From assembly GCF_010550675.1 (NCBI RefSeq), contig NZ_JAAGOA010000022.1, positions 1 through 64,000 on the forward strand: a stretch of 64,000 nt of DNA, read 5' to 3'. Shown here piece after piece: positions 17,423-25,430 of this stretch. The notes below the pieces were generated by a model. The model did no database searches. It saw only the letters and a list, made by a program, of their open reading frames with translations, and was not told where the DNA came from. The first letter of the stretch is position 1; each line of letters starts with the position of its first letter. The DNA is from Phytoactinopolyspora halotolerans. Its GTDB lineage: Bacteria; Actinomycetota; Actinomycetes; Jiangellales; Jiangellaceae. The position numbers and the translations under genes were made by a program.

Positions 17423-18931
17423 ATGAAACGACCGAACATCCTCCTGATCACCACCGACCAGCAGCACTGGAACACGATCGGAGCGTTCAACCCGGAGCTG
17501 CGCACGCCTAGTCTCGACCGGCTCGTCGCCGAAGGCACCACCTTCAGCCGGGCCTATTGTCCCAATCCGACCTGTACGCCCACCCGGGCGTCGATCATCA
17601 CAGGCAAATATCCCAGCCAGCATGGCGCATGGACGCTGGGTACCAAGCTCCCGGAGTCCGAGACCACGATCGGCCAACTGCTCGCCGATGGCGGTTACCG
17701 CTCCGGCCTCATCGGAAAGGCGCATTTCCAGCCTTTGCACAGCACCGCCGAATACCGTTCCGTCGAGTCATACCCGACGCTTCAAGATCTCGATTTCTGG
17801 CGCAAGTTCCACGGCCTGTACTACGGGTTCGATCATGTCGAGATGCTTCGCAACCACGTCAACGAGGCGCACGTGGGGCAGCACTACGCGCTGTGGCTCG
17901 AGGAACAAGGGGCCACCGACTGGCGCCGCTACTTCTCGCCGCCTACTGGGACCATGGACAAGCCCGATGGATTCCGCTGGGACATCCCCGAGGAGCTGCA
18001 TTACAACACCTGGCTGGCCGAGCGTGCGTCGTCGTTCATCGCCGACTCCGTCCGCGACGACCAGCCGTTCTTCTGCTGGGCGAGTTTTCCCGATCCGCAT
18101 CCGCCCTATCTGGTGCCGGAACCATGGGCCTCGATGTATCACCCGGACGACCTGACCATCCCTGAACCGGTCCCCGGTGAGCACGACCGGAACCCGCCGC
18201 ACTTCGGCCTGACGCAGCAGGACGATCCGGACTTCGCCGATTGGCACGAGTCCGGATTCGCCGTCCACGGTCTGCGCTCGCACCGGCTGGGCGACGACGA
18301 ACGACGACGGCTGGTCGCGGCCTACTACGGCATGGTGAGCTTCACCGACGCGTACATCGGCGCCATCCTGGACGAGCTCGACCGCCGCGGCGTGGCCGAC
18401 AACACGATCGTCGTGTTCTCCACCGACCACGGCCACTTCTTCGGACAGCATGGGCTGCAGCACAAGGGTCCCTTCATGTACGAGGACATGGTCCGGGTGC
18501 CGATGCTCGTCCGCTACCCCGGAAAGGTACCCGCGGGCCGGGTATCGCCCGCCATCCAGTCGCTGGTAGACCTCGCCCCGACCTTCCTCGACCTTGCCGG
18601 ATTCGACACACCGGCGACGATGACCGGCGTCAACCAGAGCGATACCTGGCTGGGCCGTCGCGACGCCGTCCGCGACCATGCGATCTGCGAGCACCACCAT
18701 GAGCCGACGAGGGTGAACCTGCGCACCTACATCAGCGAGCGGTACAAGCTCACCGTCTATTACCGCCAGACCTACGGCGAGCTGTTCGACCTGGAGGCGG
18801 ACCCGGGCGAGTTGCACAACCTCTGGGACGATCCGGACCACGCCGATCTGAAATCGCGCCTGCTGCTCGAGTACGCCTGGGCAGAGCTGGGCAAGGAACC
18901 GATGTGGATGCCGCGGATCGCCAGCGCGTGA
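17423..18931 (+). CDS. Formylglycine-dependent sulfatase, cytoplasmic
   Basis: This 502-aa type I sulfatase hydrolyses sulfate esters. The N terminus NILLITTDQQ supplies the calcium-binding aspartate, and CTPTRAS (Cys51) is the consensus that is oxidised to formylglycine. FSTDHGHFFGQHG at about residue 335 supplies further metal ligands, and the GELFDLEADPGE segment is typical of the C-terminal subdomain. There is no signal peptide, so it should act on imported substrate. ATG 17423 has AAAGGG six bases upstream; GTG 17417 overlapping the permease stop is the alternative. Linkage to the importer strongly suggests that the imported glycan fragment is sulfated. Some relatives cleave phosphonates or phosphodiesters. 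Confidence 0.88.
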   Translation: MKRPNILLITTDQQHWNTIGAFNPELRTPSLDRLVAEGTTFSRAYCPNPTCTPTRASIITGKYPSQHGAWTLGTKLPESETTIGQLLADGGYRSGLIGKAHFQPLHSTAEYRSVESYPTLQDLDFWRKFHGLYYGFDHVEMLRNHVNEAHVGQHYALWLEEQGATDWRRYFSPPTGTMDKPDGFRWDIPEELHYNTWLAERASSFIADSVRDDQPFFCWASFPDPHPPYLVPEPWASMYHPDDLTIPEPVPGEHDRNPPHFGLTQQDDPDFADWHESGFAVHGLRSHRLGDDERRRLVAAYYGMVSFTDAYIGAILDELDRRGVADNTIVVFSTDHGHFFGQHGLQHKGPFMYEDMVRVPMLVRYPGKVPAGRVSPAIQSLVDLAPTFLDLAGFDTPATMTGVNQSDTWLGRRDAVRDHAICEHHHEPTRVNLRTYISERYKLTVYYRQTYGELFDLEADPGELHNLWDDPDHADLKSRLLLEYAWAELGKEPMWMPRIASA

Positions 18932-19004
18932 CGCCGACGCATGCCCGGTGCTCAAGGCCGACCCACGCCTGGTTCTCAAGGAAGCCGCGTGGCACGCTGG
19001 CACC

Positions 19005-19409
19005 ATGGTGACCAGAACGGCGGTGGCGGCGTGGGTGACGGCGTACGAGCGTGCGTGGCGGGCGCCTGGCACGGACGGGCTGGCGTCGATCTTCACCGAA
19101 GACGCCAGCTACCTCCAGGGGCCGTACCACGAGCCCGTCGTCGGCCTACCCGCCATCGCGCGGATGTGGGATGACGAACGGGAGGGTCCGGACGAGGCGT
19201 TCGAGATGAGCAGCGACATCGTGGCCGTCGACGGTGACACCGCGGTGGTCCGCGTCGAGGTGATCTACGGCGATCCGGTGAACCGCGAGTACCGCGATCT
19301 GTGGGTGATCCGCTTCGCCGACGACGGGCGCTGCCGCTCCTTCGAGGAGTGGCCGTTCTGGCCGTCGCGACCGATCACCGTGCCGAGGAACGCGACGAAC
19401 GACGCGTGA
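19005..19409 (+). CDS. SnoaL/NTF2-like protein
   Basis: This 134-aa single-domain protein has the NTF2-like cone fold pattern: a helix with WVTAYERAWRAP, then FTEDASYLQGPYHEPVVG and strands WVIRFADDGRC and SFEEWPFWP. Such proteins act as small isomerases, cyclases or unknown-function ligand binders. I chose ATG 19005, where homology-like sequence starts; the frame is open from 18,948 but that part reads as non-coding. No clear ribosome site is visible. It follows the sulfatase on the same strand after 73 bp and could be a read-through passenger. Confidence 0.7.
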   Translation: MVTRTAVAAWVTAYERAWRAPGTDGLASIFTEDASYLQGPYHEPVVGLPAIARMWDDEREGPDEAFEMSSDIVAVDGDTAVVRVEVIYGDPVNREYRDLWVIRFADDGRCRSFEEWPFWPSRPITVPRNATNDA

Positions 19410-19446
19410 CCACCACGGCTACCCGGTCCTGCTAGAGTCCCAGGCC

Positions 19447-20142
19447 GTGGCCGATCCGTACGCGCAGCCGTCATTCGAACGCCATGCGCCGACCCACAAC
19501 TGGTCAGCATCCGACCGCTCCGACCCACACGCCGGCGAACCCGACGGTACGCGGAACGGTTTCGCGACCGCCTCGCTCCTCCTCGGGATCATCGGTGTCT
19601 TCACGGCAGCCGCCGGCTTCGGAATCGCCGCGCTTGTCCACATCAGACAGCGCAGGCAGCGCGGACGCGGCATGGCGATCGCCGGCCTTGTGCTCTCCGG
19701 CGCCTGGGCTGTCGGCATCGTCGCCGCGATCATGCTGACGGTCATCGACCTGGCAGAGCGTGACTCCGACGGGACCATCACCGATGGCGGTGACGTGTCG
19801 GTGATGTCGGTCCACGTCGGTGTTTGTTTCGTGAACCTGGAGGAAGCCGCCGAGATCAGCAGGCTGCCCGCCGTGCCATGCTCCGAGCCACACGTCGCCG
19901 AGGTCTTCGGCGTTTTCGACCTGCCCGAAGGCGAGTGGCCGGGCATGGAGGCGATCGGAGAGCAGGCAGACTCCAGGTGTGCTGAGATCTTGATCGAGTA
20001 CTCCTCGACTGCATACGAAGATCCCGGCGTCGGCCTGTTCCATCTGCATCCGCTCGAATCGATGTGGCCCCGCGACCGAGAGATCGTCTGCATCGCCTAT
20101 GCCCTGGACGGGGCGGTCACCGGCTCCTACGCAGACCGGTAG
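19447..20142 (+). CDS. DUF4190-type membrane protein with septum-formation-like domain
   Basis: This 231-aa protein has a hydrophilic N terminus and two membrane helices (FATASLLLGIIGVFTAAAGF, then GLVLSGAWAVGIVAAIML). They are separated by a basic GRGMAI turn, the DUF4190 arrangement. The extracytoplasmic C-terminal part has paired cysteines and a PCSEPHVAEVFG segment seen in actinobacterial septum-formation/lipoprotein domains. The GTG start has no Shine-Dalgarno site, but TAGAGT lies 8 bases ahead (19433-19438), suggesting a leaderless message. Function is unknown; a cell-surface stress or division role is only a guess from the family. Confidence 0.78.
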   Translation: MADPYAQPSFERHAPTHNWSASDRSDPHAGEPDGTRNGFATASLLLGIIGVFTAAAGFGIAALVHIRQRRQRGRGMAIAGLVLSGAWAVGIVAAIMLTVIDLAERDSDGTITDGGDVSVMSVHVGVCFVNLEEAAEISRLPAVPCSEPHVAEVFGVFDLPEGEWPGMEAIGEQADSRCAEILIEYSSTAYEDPGVGLFHLHPLESMWPRDREIVCIAYALDGAVTGSYADR

Positions 20143-20212
20143 CCGGATCGGTCGCTCAACGCGGCGAGCAGCGCCTCATCTCCTTTACCGGCCGGCGGAT
20201 TACACTCGACGG

Positions 20213-20707
20213 GTGCAGGCCGACGACGATGCGCTCCTCTTCCGTGCCGCCACCGACGACGACGCCGGGGCGGTCGCCAGGATCTGGCACGAGGGCTGGC
20301 CCGACGGGCATCTCGGCAACGTGCCGGACGAGCTCGCCGCCGTCCGAACCGAGGAGTCGTTCTATGTCCGGGCCTCGGAACGCGTCGGCGACACGGTCGT
20401 CGCTGTCATCGACGGCGCGGTGGCCGGTTTCATCATGGTGGTCGACGACGAGGTGGAGCAGGTCTACGTTGCCCGCCGGCACCGTGGTTCGGGTGTGGCG
20501 AGTGCACTGCTCGCCGAGGCGGAACGGCTGGTGAACGTCAACGGCCACGACCGGGCATGGCTCGCCGTCGTCGCCGGCAACGCACGGGCCCGGGCGTTCT
20601 ACGAGCGCCAAGGATGGAGCGACGGCGGCCCCTTCGACTATCAGGTGCCGACCGCTGCCGGAACGATCACCGTGCCGGCTCACCGGTACGTCAAGCGCGT
20701 GGGGTGA
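20213..20707 (+). CDS. GNAT N-acetyltransferase
   Basis: This 164-aa acetyl-CoA-dependent N-acetyltransferase has the acetyl-CoA loop VARRHRGSGVASALL (R-x-x-G-x-G/A) at about residues 84-98. The downstream AWLAVVAGNARARAFYERQGW segment is typical of amino-group acetylases acting on small molecules. GTG 20213 is chosen because TACACT (20201-20206) ends just six bases before it and no ribosome site is present, the pattern of a leaderless actinobacterial gene. It overlaps the convergent gene on the other strand by 17 bp at the 3-prime end. Substrate is unknown. Confidence 0.88.
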   Translation: MQADDDALLFRAATDDDAGAVARIWHEGWPDGHLGNVPDELAAVRTEESFYVRASERVGDTVVAVIDGAVAGFIMVVDDEVEQVYVARRHRGSGVASALLAEAERLVNVNGHDRAWLAVVAGNARARAFYERQGWSDGGPFDYQVPTAAGTITVPAHRYVKRVG

Positions 20708-21386
20708 TCGTGCCCGTCGCCGGCCACCGCGCCGCGTGGATCAACCCGGAGCTCCATCCCGGTGCTCGGCCATTCCTCGGTGGCCGGAGCGTGTCGACCA
20801 TGTGCCCGCTGGACACCAGCAGCCACGAGACCACCGAGTTCGAGTTCCACATGTCTCCGGTTCCCAGCTCGTCGCGGCCCCACGTCAGTCGTGGCGCCCG
20901 TGGCACCAGGCTGAGCAGCTCCGATGCGCGCCGCACGTCCTCGCTCAGGACGTGCGCACCGCCCACCGCATAAGCCACATCCGGTATAGCGCCGTCACGC
21001 CAGCAACGCACCTCATAGCGGAACAACACCGATTGCCCAAGCCAGGCACAGCCGACTGGACCCGTGAGCGCGACCCCACGTTCGCCCGTGCCGTTGCCCC
21101 ACGCGGGTGCCACCTCGATCACATACCGCTCATCATGGACGCGCACCTCGAGCGCCGCGTGATACAGATCTCGCGCGGGACGATGCTCGCGCCATGCTGC
21201 CAGCGCTTCGAAGACCTTACCGTTCACCCGGACCGACCGTCCCCCGGCCCCGAGCGGCAGCCAGTACAGCTGCACGCGCGCACGCGCCGATCCGCTGACC
21301 AGATCCACGTGGCTCACCTCCGGGCCGCCCCGCACATCATCTGGCACAGATCGGGCCGTCACGGCCCGATCGGACGCCATCAGCAT
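20691..21386 (-). CDS. Conserved actinobacterial hypothetical protein
   Basis: This 231-aa soluble protein is not assigned to a family by me. It is rich in beta strands (VQLYWLPLGAGGRSVRVNGKVFEAL; YVIEVAPAWGN), has a GPVGCAWLGQSVLFRYEVRCW core and a C-terminal LRPPRNGRAPGW motif typical of a family found across actinomycetes. The N-terminal start is uncertain; ATG 21386 or 21380 are both possible and no strong ribosome site is visible. Convergent with the acetyltransferase, which it overlaps by 17 bp. Confidence 0.7.
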   Translation of the reverse strand: MLMASDRAVTARSVPDDVRGGPEVSHVDLVSGSARARVQLYWLPLGAGGRSVRVNGKVFEALAAWREHRPARDLYHAALEVRVHDERYVIEVAPAWGNGTGERGVALTGPVGCAWLGQSVLFRYEVRCWRDGAIPDVAYAVGGAHVLSEDVRRASELLSLVPRAPRLTWGRDELGTGDMWNSNSVVSWLLVSSGHMVDTLRPPRNGRAPGWSSGLIHAARWPATGTITPRA

Positions 21387-21452
21387 CGCAATCGAGGATC
21401 CTTCAGTCGTAGCGCCGAAAGTCCCAGCATTCGGCGCCGAAGACCTGCCTTG

Positions 21453-22028
21453 TCAGTCCCGGCGGTACCACGTGATCTGCGTACCATTGCTGAACACTTC
21501 GCGCTGTGTCGGCGTGAACGCGGCGGGACGGAAATCGCCTGAGATAACCGGCACACCGGCTCCCGCCAGGACGGGATAGCTCTTGAGGATGAGCTCGTCG
21601 ATCTCATCGAACAACGTGCCGGCCAGCGTTCCACCCCCACACAGCCAGATGTCCGAGGTCGCCTCCTGCTTCAGCCGGCGCACCAAGCCGACCGGGTCCT
21701 GCTCCACCACCTCGACTGACGAGTCATCGATCCGGCCCAGGGTGCCCGACACCACGTATTGCTCCATATGCGCATAGGGGCTCATGACCCCGATATCGAG
21801 AGCCGGCTGGTATGTGCCCCGACCCATGACGAGTGCGCCGAAGCGTCTGTTCGGCTCGTCGGGAGTCATGCCCACCAGCGATCGCACATGGGTGGGGATC
21901 GTCTCGGGGTAGTGCGTACGGATCCATGTGACCAGGTCATCGGCCAGCGGGAAGAAGTCGACCTCGCCGTCAGGCCCGGCGATATAGCCATCGAGGGAAA
22001 CGCCGACGTAGTAGACGAGCTTTCGCAT
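21453..22028 (-). CDS. Dihydrofolate reductase-like (RibD C-terminal fold) protein
   Basis: This 191-aa member of the RibD-C/DHFR-like family is usually an NADPH-dependent reductase of unknown substrate. It starts KLVYYVGVSLDGYIAGPDGEVD, has VMGRGTYQPALD, and a cofactor-loop segment SDIWLCGGGTLAGTL, all typical. AGGGAGTGACGC precedes ATG 22028. It is divergent from a TetR regulator, with a paired palindromic operator in the 71-bp gap, so it is almost certainly the regulated target. Confidence 0.88.
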   Translation of the reverse strand: MRKLVYYVGVSLDGYIAGPDGEVDFFPLADDLVTWIRTHYPETIPTHVRSLVGMTPDEPNRRFGALVMGRGTYQPALDIGVMSPYAHMEQYVVSGTLGRIDDSSVEVVEQDPVGLVRRLKQEATSDIWLCGGGTLAGTLFDEIDELILKSYPVLAGAGVPVISGDFRPAAFTPTQREVFSNGTQITWYRRD

Positions 22029-22047
22029 GCGTCACTCCCTGAATCTA

Positions 22048-22092
22048 AGTACTATAACTGTAGTGGTAATAGCATAGTACTACATCTGGAGT
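22048..22092. promoter_or_regulatory. TetR operator between DHFR-like gene and regulator
   Basis: Two related 14-bp near-palindromes, ACTATAACTGTAGT (22051-22064) and ACTACATCTGGAGT (22079-22092), sit 28 bp apart. An outer perfect repeat AGTACTAT/ATAGTACT (22048-22055, 22074-22081) overlaps them. The AT-rich island stands out in this GC-rich DNA. It covers the divergent promoter, so the TetR protein should repress both genes. Confidence 0.75.
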
Positions 22093-22099
22093 GGTTTAG

Positions 22100-22669
22100 A
22101 TGCGAACGAACCTTCAACGACGGCATGCGCTACTCGACGCGGCCATCGAAGTGCTGGCTCGCGACGGCGCGCGCGGGTTGACCTTTCGCGCGGTCGATCG
22201 CGAAGCCTCGGTGCCGGGCGGCACGGCGTCCAACTATTTCGCCAACCGCGACGAGCTCCTCACCCAGGTGGTCGACCGCTTCTATGAGCGGCTACAGCCC
22301 GATGAGGCCATCATGGCCGAACTCGGCCACGGACCGCGGACTCGAGAAACGATCACCCGCCTGCTGACCGAGACCGTCGACCGGGTGGCGACCTTCCGGT
22401 CAGGGTTTCTCGCCCTATTGGAACTGCGGCTGGAAGCGACCCGGCGGCCACGTCTGCAGGCGGTGCTGACCGAACGGGTCCGTGCGGACCTGTCGTTCAA
22501 CGTGCGCAACCACCTCGACTCCGGCCTTCCGGGCGACGAGACCTCGGTCCGGCTGCTCTACCTAGCTCTGAACTGGCTCATCCTCGAGCGTCTCACGCTT
22601 CCCGAGCTGTTCACCGATACACACAATCACCAGCTCATCGCCGCTGCCGTCGACCGGACCATCGGCTGA
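22100..22669 (+). CDS. TetR/AcrR family regulator
   Basis: This 189-aa repressor has the N-terminal helix-turn-helix of the TetR family: LLDAAIEVLARDGARGLTF, then VPGGTASNYFANRDELL (residues about 37-53). A helical ligand-binding domain ends RLLYLALNWLILERL. The divergent DHFR-like gene and the paired operator indicate local autoregulation. ATG 22100 is preceded by TGGAGTGG. The inducer is unknown. Confidence 0.9.
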   Translation: MRTNLQRRHALLDAAIEVLARDGARGLTFRAVDREASVPGGTASNYFANRDELLTQVVDRFYERLQPDEAIMAELGHGPRTRETITRLLTETVDRVATFRSGFLALLELRLEATRRPRLQAVLTERVRADLSFNVRNHLDSGLPGDETSVRLLYLALNWLILERLTLPELFTDTHNHQLIAAAVDRTIG

Positions 22670-22861
22670 CGCGCATCTCCGAGGGCGGATGCCCGACCAG
22701 GACCGAGGCGAGTGCCGGCGGGTGCCAGGGCGAATCCGGGACGCGGGCGGGGCGATGACTTTCACCGCCGCACCGGGTCTGTACCCACGATGGCCGGCCC
22801 GCGAGCAAGCGGCGCGTGGCGGACCTCAGACCCTGCCGTACATCAGGAAGGACCGACCGAC

Positions 22862-23374
22862 ATGACCAAAACGGAGCCGGAGACCACCCTCGACACGCGT
22901 TTCAGCGAGGACATCGCCCAGGCCACTCCATGGGCGCACACCCGGCGCCGACTCCAGGATGCCGAGCTGTTCTGGATCTCCACGGTGCGACCCGACGGCC
23001 GGCCGCATGTGACGCCACTGCTGGCCGTATGGGCCGACGAGACGTTGTACTTCTGCACCGGGCCCGAGGAGCGCAAAGCGCTGAACCTCGCGCACAATCC
23101 GCACGTCGCTTTCACCACAGGTACCAACACCCAAGACGGAGAGCCCGACGTGGTGCTGGAAGGTACGGCCGTGCGCGTGACCGACGACGGCACGCTCCGG
23201 CGGCTGGCTGACGCCTGGGTCGCCAAGTACGGCGAGGGTTGGCGCTTCGATGTCCACGACGGCGGCTTCCACCACTCCAGCGGCGCCGGCCACGCGTGGG
23301 TATTCGGCATACGTGCCAACGCGGCGTTCGCGTTCGCCAAATCGCCATACGGCCAGACCCGCTACCGCTTCTGA
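22862..23374 (+). CDS. Pyridoxamine 5-phosphate oxidase-fold protein
   Basis: This 170-aa split-barrel flavin/F420-binding protein has the pattern FWISTVRPDGRPHVTPLLAVW near residues 37-57, a catalytic-strand ALNLAHNPHVAFTTG and an AWVFGIRANAAFAF C terminus. Family members reduce flavin- or F420-linked substrates or bind haem. AGGAAGGACC before ATG 22862 fixes the start; longer forms would begin in non-coding sequence. The 192-bp gap upstream from the TetR gene holds no other gene I can support. Confidence 0.85.
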   Translation: MTKTEPETTLDTRFSEDIAQATPWAHTRRRLQDAELFWISTVRPDGRPHVTPLLAVWADETLYFCTGPEERKALNLAHNPHVAFTTGTNTQDGEPDVVLEGTAVRVTDDGTLRRLADAWVAKYGEGWRFDVHDGGFHHSSGAGHAWVFGIRANAAFAFAKSPYGQTRYRF

Positions 23375-23416
23375 CCCGCCGACGGCCCACGCACGCTCGC
23401 GTGGTCCGGTTCCGCT

Positions 23417-24064
23417 TCAGGTTGTGCTCGCGTCTTCCGCGCCGGTGTAGAAAGCAGTGGTTCGCTGAGCAGCGGCTTCCGCGGCAGCGGCGTCCTCACC
23501 AGCGGCGATACTGGCGTCGCGCCACCGCTCACTGCTCAAGGTCATGAACCGGCGCCCGTCGTCGGACTCCGTCCAGGCCATGTGCTCCGGCGAATTCACT
23601 GCTTCCCCGGTCGCCAGGTGGAGCGAAAGCCCGGTCAGTGCGAGATCCCAGCCGACACCGACCGCCCCCGGCCCGAACTGGGCCCATCGATCGTCGTCGA
23701 CGTGAGCGACGTGTTCGAGCTCGAAGCGGGTCCGGTCGTCGCTCTCCCGGATGAACCGCACCTCGATCCAGCTGACCTCGCCACCGTACTCCCAGGTGGC
23801 GGCGAAGCTGTGCGGCGGATCGCAGCGTTCGATCGTGCCGCCGGCGTTACCTTCGAGCTGGTAATGCCCGTTCAACCGCAGGTCACCCGAGATCGGCATG
23901 AACCACCGCGGGATGCGCTCGGCGTTCGTGCACGCGTCCCAGACCTCCTCGAGCTGCGCGTCGTAGGTCTGGCTGATGGTGGTCGTCCGCGCCTCGCCCG
24001 CCTCCAGGGTGCGGCGGCCCACCTCGCGACGGACGGCGTTGATCTGCTCGATAACAGCGATCAT
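23417..24064 (-). CDS. SRPBCC/AHSA1-like protein
   Basis: This 215-aa START-like ligand-binding protein shows the AHSA1/Hsp90-activator-type pattern YDAQLEEVWDACTNAERIPRWF near residue 35, followed by GHYQLEGNAGGTIERCDPP and FELEHVAHVDDDRW. The C terminus is alanine-rich. Its ATG overlaps the stop of the ArsR-type gene (24061-24064), so both are translated together. The ArsR-SRPBCC pairing is common in actinomycetes. The regulator may sense the ligand that the SRPBCC protein binds. No ligand can be named. Confidence 0.87.
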   Translation of the reverse strand: MIAVIEQINAVRREVGRRTLEAGEARTTTISQTYDAQLEEVWDACTNAERIPRWFMPISGDLRLNGHYQLEGNAGGTIERCDPPHSFAATWEYGGEVSWIEVRFIRESDDRTRFELEHVAHVDDDRWAQFGPGAVGVGWDLALTGLSLHLATGEAVNSPEHMAWTESDDGRRFMTLSSERWRDASIAAGEDAAAAEAAAQRTTAFYTGAEDASTT

Positions 24065-24462
24065 GATGGTCTCCCAGTTTCTCCGTGTGGTTCGTGTGAT
24101 TCAGGTGGTTCCTGTGGTTCGGCGGACCGTGCACGCCGTCGCTGCTCGCGTCGGCCGCGCGCCAACTCGGTCTCCAGCGCCATCAGCGGAGGCGTCCAGA
24201 ACCGGCGGAAATGGTCGAGCCAGCCGTCCACCTCACGCAACGGCTCAGCGTTGACCGCGTACAGCCTGCGCGTGCCTTCGGGTCGGACCGTGGTGAACCC
24301 GCCTTCGCGCAGCACTTTCAGGTGTTGCGAAACTGCAGGCTGCGTGATGCCGAATTCCTCCTGGATGACGGCGCACACCGCCCCGGAGCTCATTTCGCCG
24401 TCGGCGAGCAGTTCCAAGATCCGCCTCCGGACCGGATCCCCGAGGACATCGAACGCGTGCAC
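24061..24462 (-). CDS. ArsR family regulator
   Basis: This 133-aa winged-helix repressor has VLGDPVRRRILELLADGEM, recognition helix GITQPAVSQHLKVLREGGF, and wing VRPEGTRRLYAVN. No metal-binding cysteine pair is visible; the single Cys lies in SGAVCAV. A proline/glutamate/histidine tail (PQEPPESHEPHGE) comes from a short DNA repeat. The gene overlaps the SRPBCC gene by 4 bp and is the first gene of the pair. The AT-rich 180 bp upstream should carry its promoter. Confidence 0.9.
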   Translation of the reverse strand: MHAFDVLGDPVRRRILELLADGEMSSGAVCAVIQEEFGITQPAVSQHLKVLREGGFTTVRPEGTRRLYAVNAEPLREVDGWLDHFRRFWTPPLMALETELARGRREQRRRARSAEPQEPPESHEPHGETGRPS

Positions 24463-24642
24463 GGCAACAATGTACAGCTGCTGCTTATATAAGTCAATGC
24501 TAATACACTTGCCGACGCGGCACTGGCGCCGTTGGATTTACCTGACTAGAGTCAGCAAAAACAAGACCCCGCGACGTCGGTCGGTGACCTGCGCGTACGT
24601 CACCACCGTCGCCCGTCACGCGGAGCACGTGAGAGGACGAGC

Positions 24643-25350
24643 ATGGATCCCGAGGTGTTACGAACGCGGTTCGCCGAACTCACCACAGCCCACATCGCCG
24701 ACGCGTGCATCCGCGCACATGTGCCCGTCCGGTGCGCCCCCGCGGGCGTCCGTGCGGTCGTGCCGGGCAGCCGGATGGCCGGTCGGGTGCTTCCCACCCG
24801 GCACGTCGGCAGCGTCGACGTCTTCCTCGAGGCGTATGAGTCCGCGACCCCCGGCGACGTGCTCGTCGTGGACAACGGCGGACGCGAGGACGAGAGCTGC
24901 GTCGGAGACCTGGCGGTGCTCGAAGCGCAGGCAGCCGGCCTGCAAGGCGTGGTGATCTGGGGTCTGCATCGCGACACCGTCGACATTCAAGCCATTGGAC
25001 TGCCCGTCTTCAGTGTCGGCTCGCTCTCTACCGGGCCGCAGCGCCTCGACCCCCGGCCCGACGACGCGCTGGAGTCGGCGAGCGTCGGCGAATGGACGGT
25101 CGGCCAGGCCGACATCGTCTTCGGCGACGACGACGGCGTGATCTTCGCGCCCGCGGCAGAGGTCGATCGGCTTCTCACCCTCGCCGAGTCCATCCGCGAT
25201 ACCGAACGACGCCAAGCCGAACGGATCCGCGCCGGCGAAACGCTGCGCGATCAGTTGGGGTTCGCCACGTATCTCCAGCGACGACGAGAGCAGCCGGCCC
25301 TGACCTTCCGGGAACATCTCCGCAACGTGGGCGGCGCCATCGAGGAATAA
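24643..25350 (+). CDS. RraA-like family protein
   Basis: This 235-aa protein has the RraA/HMG-aldolase fold: LTTAHIADAC at the N terminus, GDVLVVDNGGREDESCVGDL near residues 70-89, GVVIWGLHRDTVDIQAIGLPVFS, and ADIVFGDDDGVIFAP. Members are class II oxaloacetate decarboxylase/4-hydroxy-4-methyl-2-oxoglutarate aldolases or RNase E inhibitors; actinomycetes lack E. coli-type RNase E control, so an aldolase or decarboxylase role is more likely. GAGAGGA precedes the ATG. The R residue after the GGxxDxxxxG loop is not obvious, so activity is uncertain. Confidence 0.85.
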   Translation: MDPEVLRTRFAELTTAHIADACIRAHVPVRCAPAGVRAVVPGSRMAGRVLPTRHVGSVDVFLEAYESATPGDVLVVDNGGREDESCVGDLAVLEAQAAGLQGVVIWGLHRDTVDIQAIGLPVFSVGSLSTGPQRLDPRPDDALESASVGEWTVGQADIVFGDDDGVIFAPAAEVDRLLTLAESIRDTERRQAERIRAGETLRDQLGFATYLQRRREQPALTFREHLRNVGGAIEE

Positions 25351-25430
25351 TAGGCCGTACGCTCGTCGGTCAACCTCTCACCGGATTCGCGCGTCGTCGT
25401 CACAGACCACGGACCAAAGAGAGGGTATCC

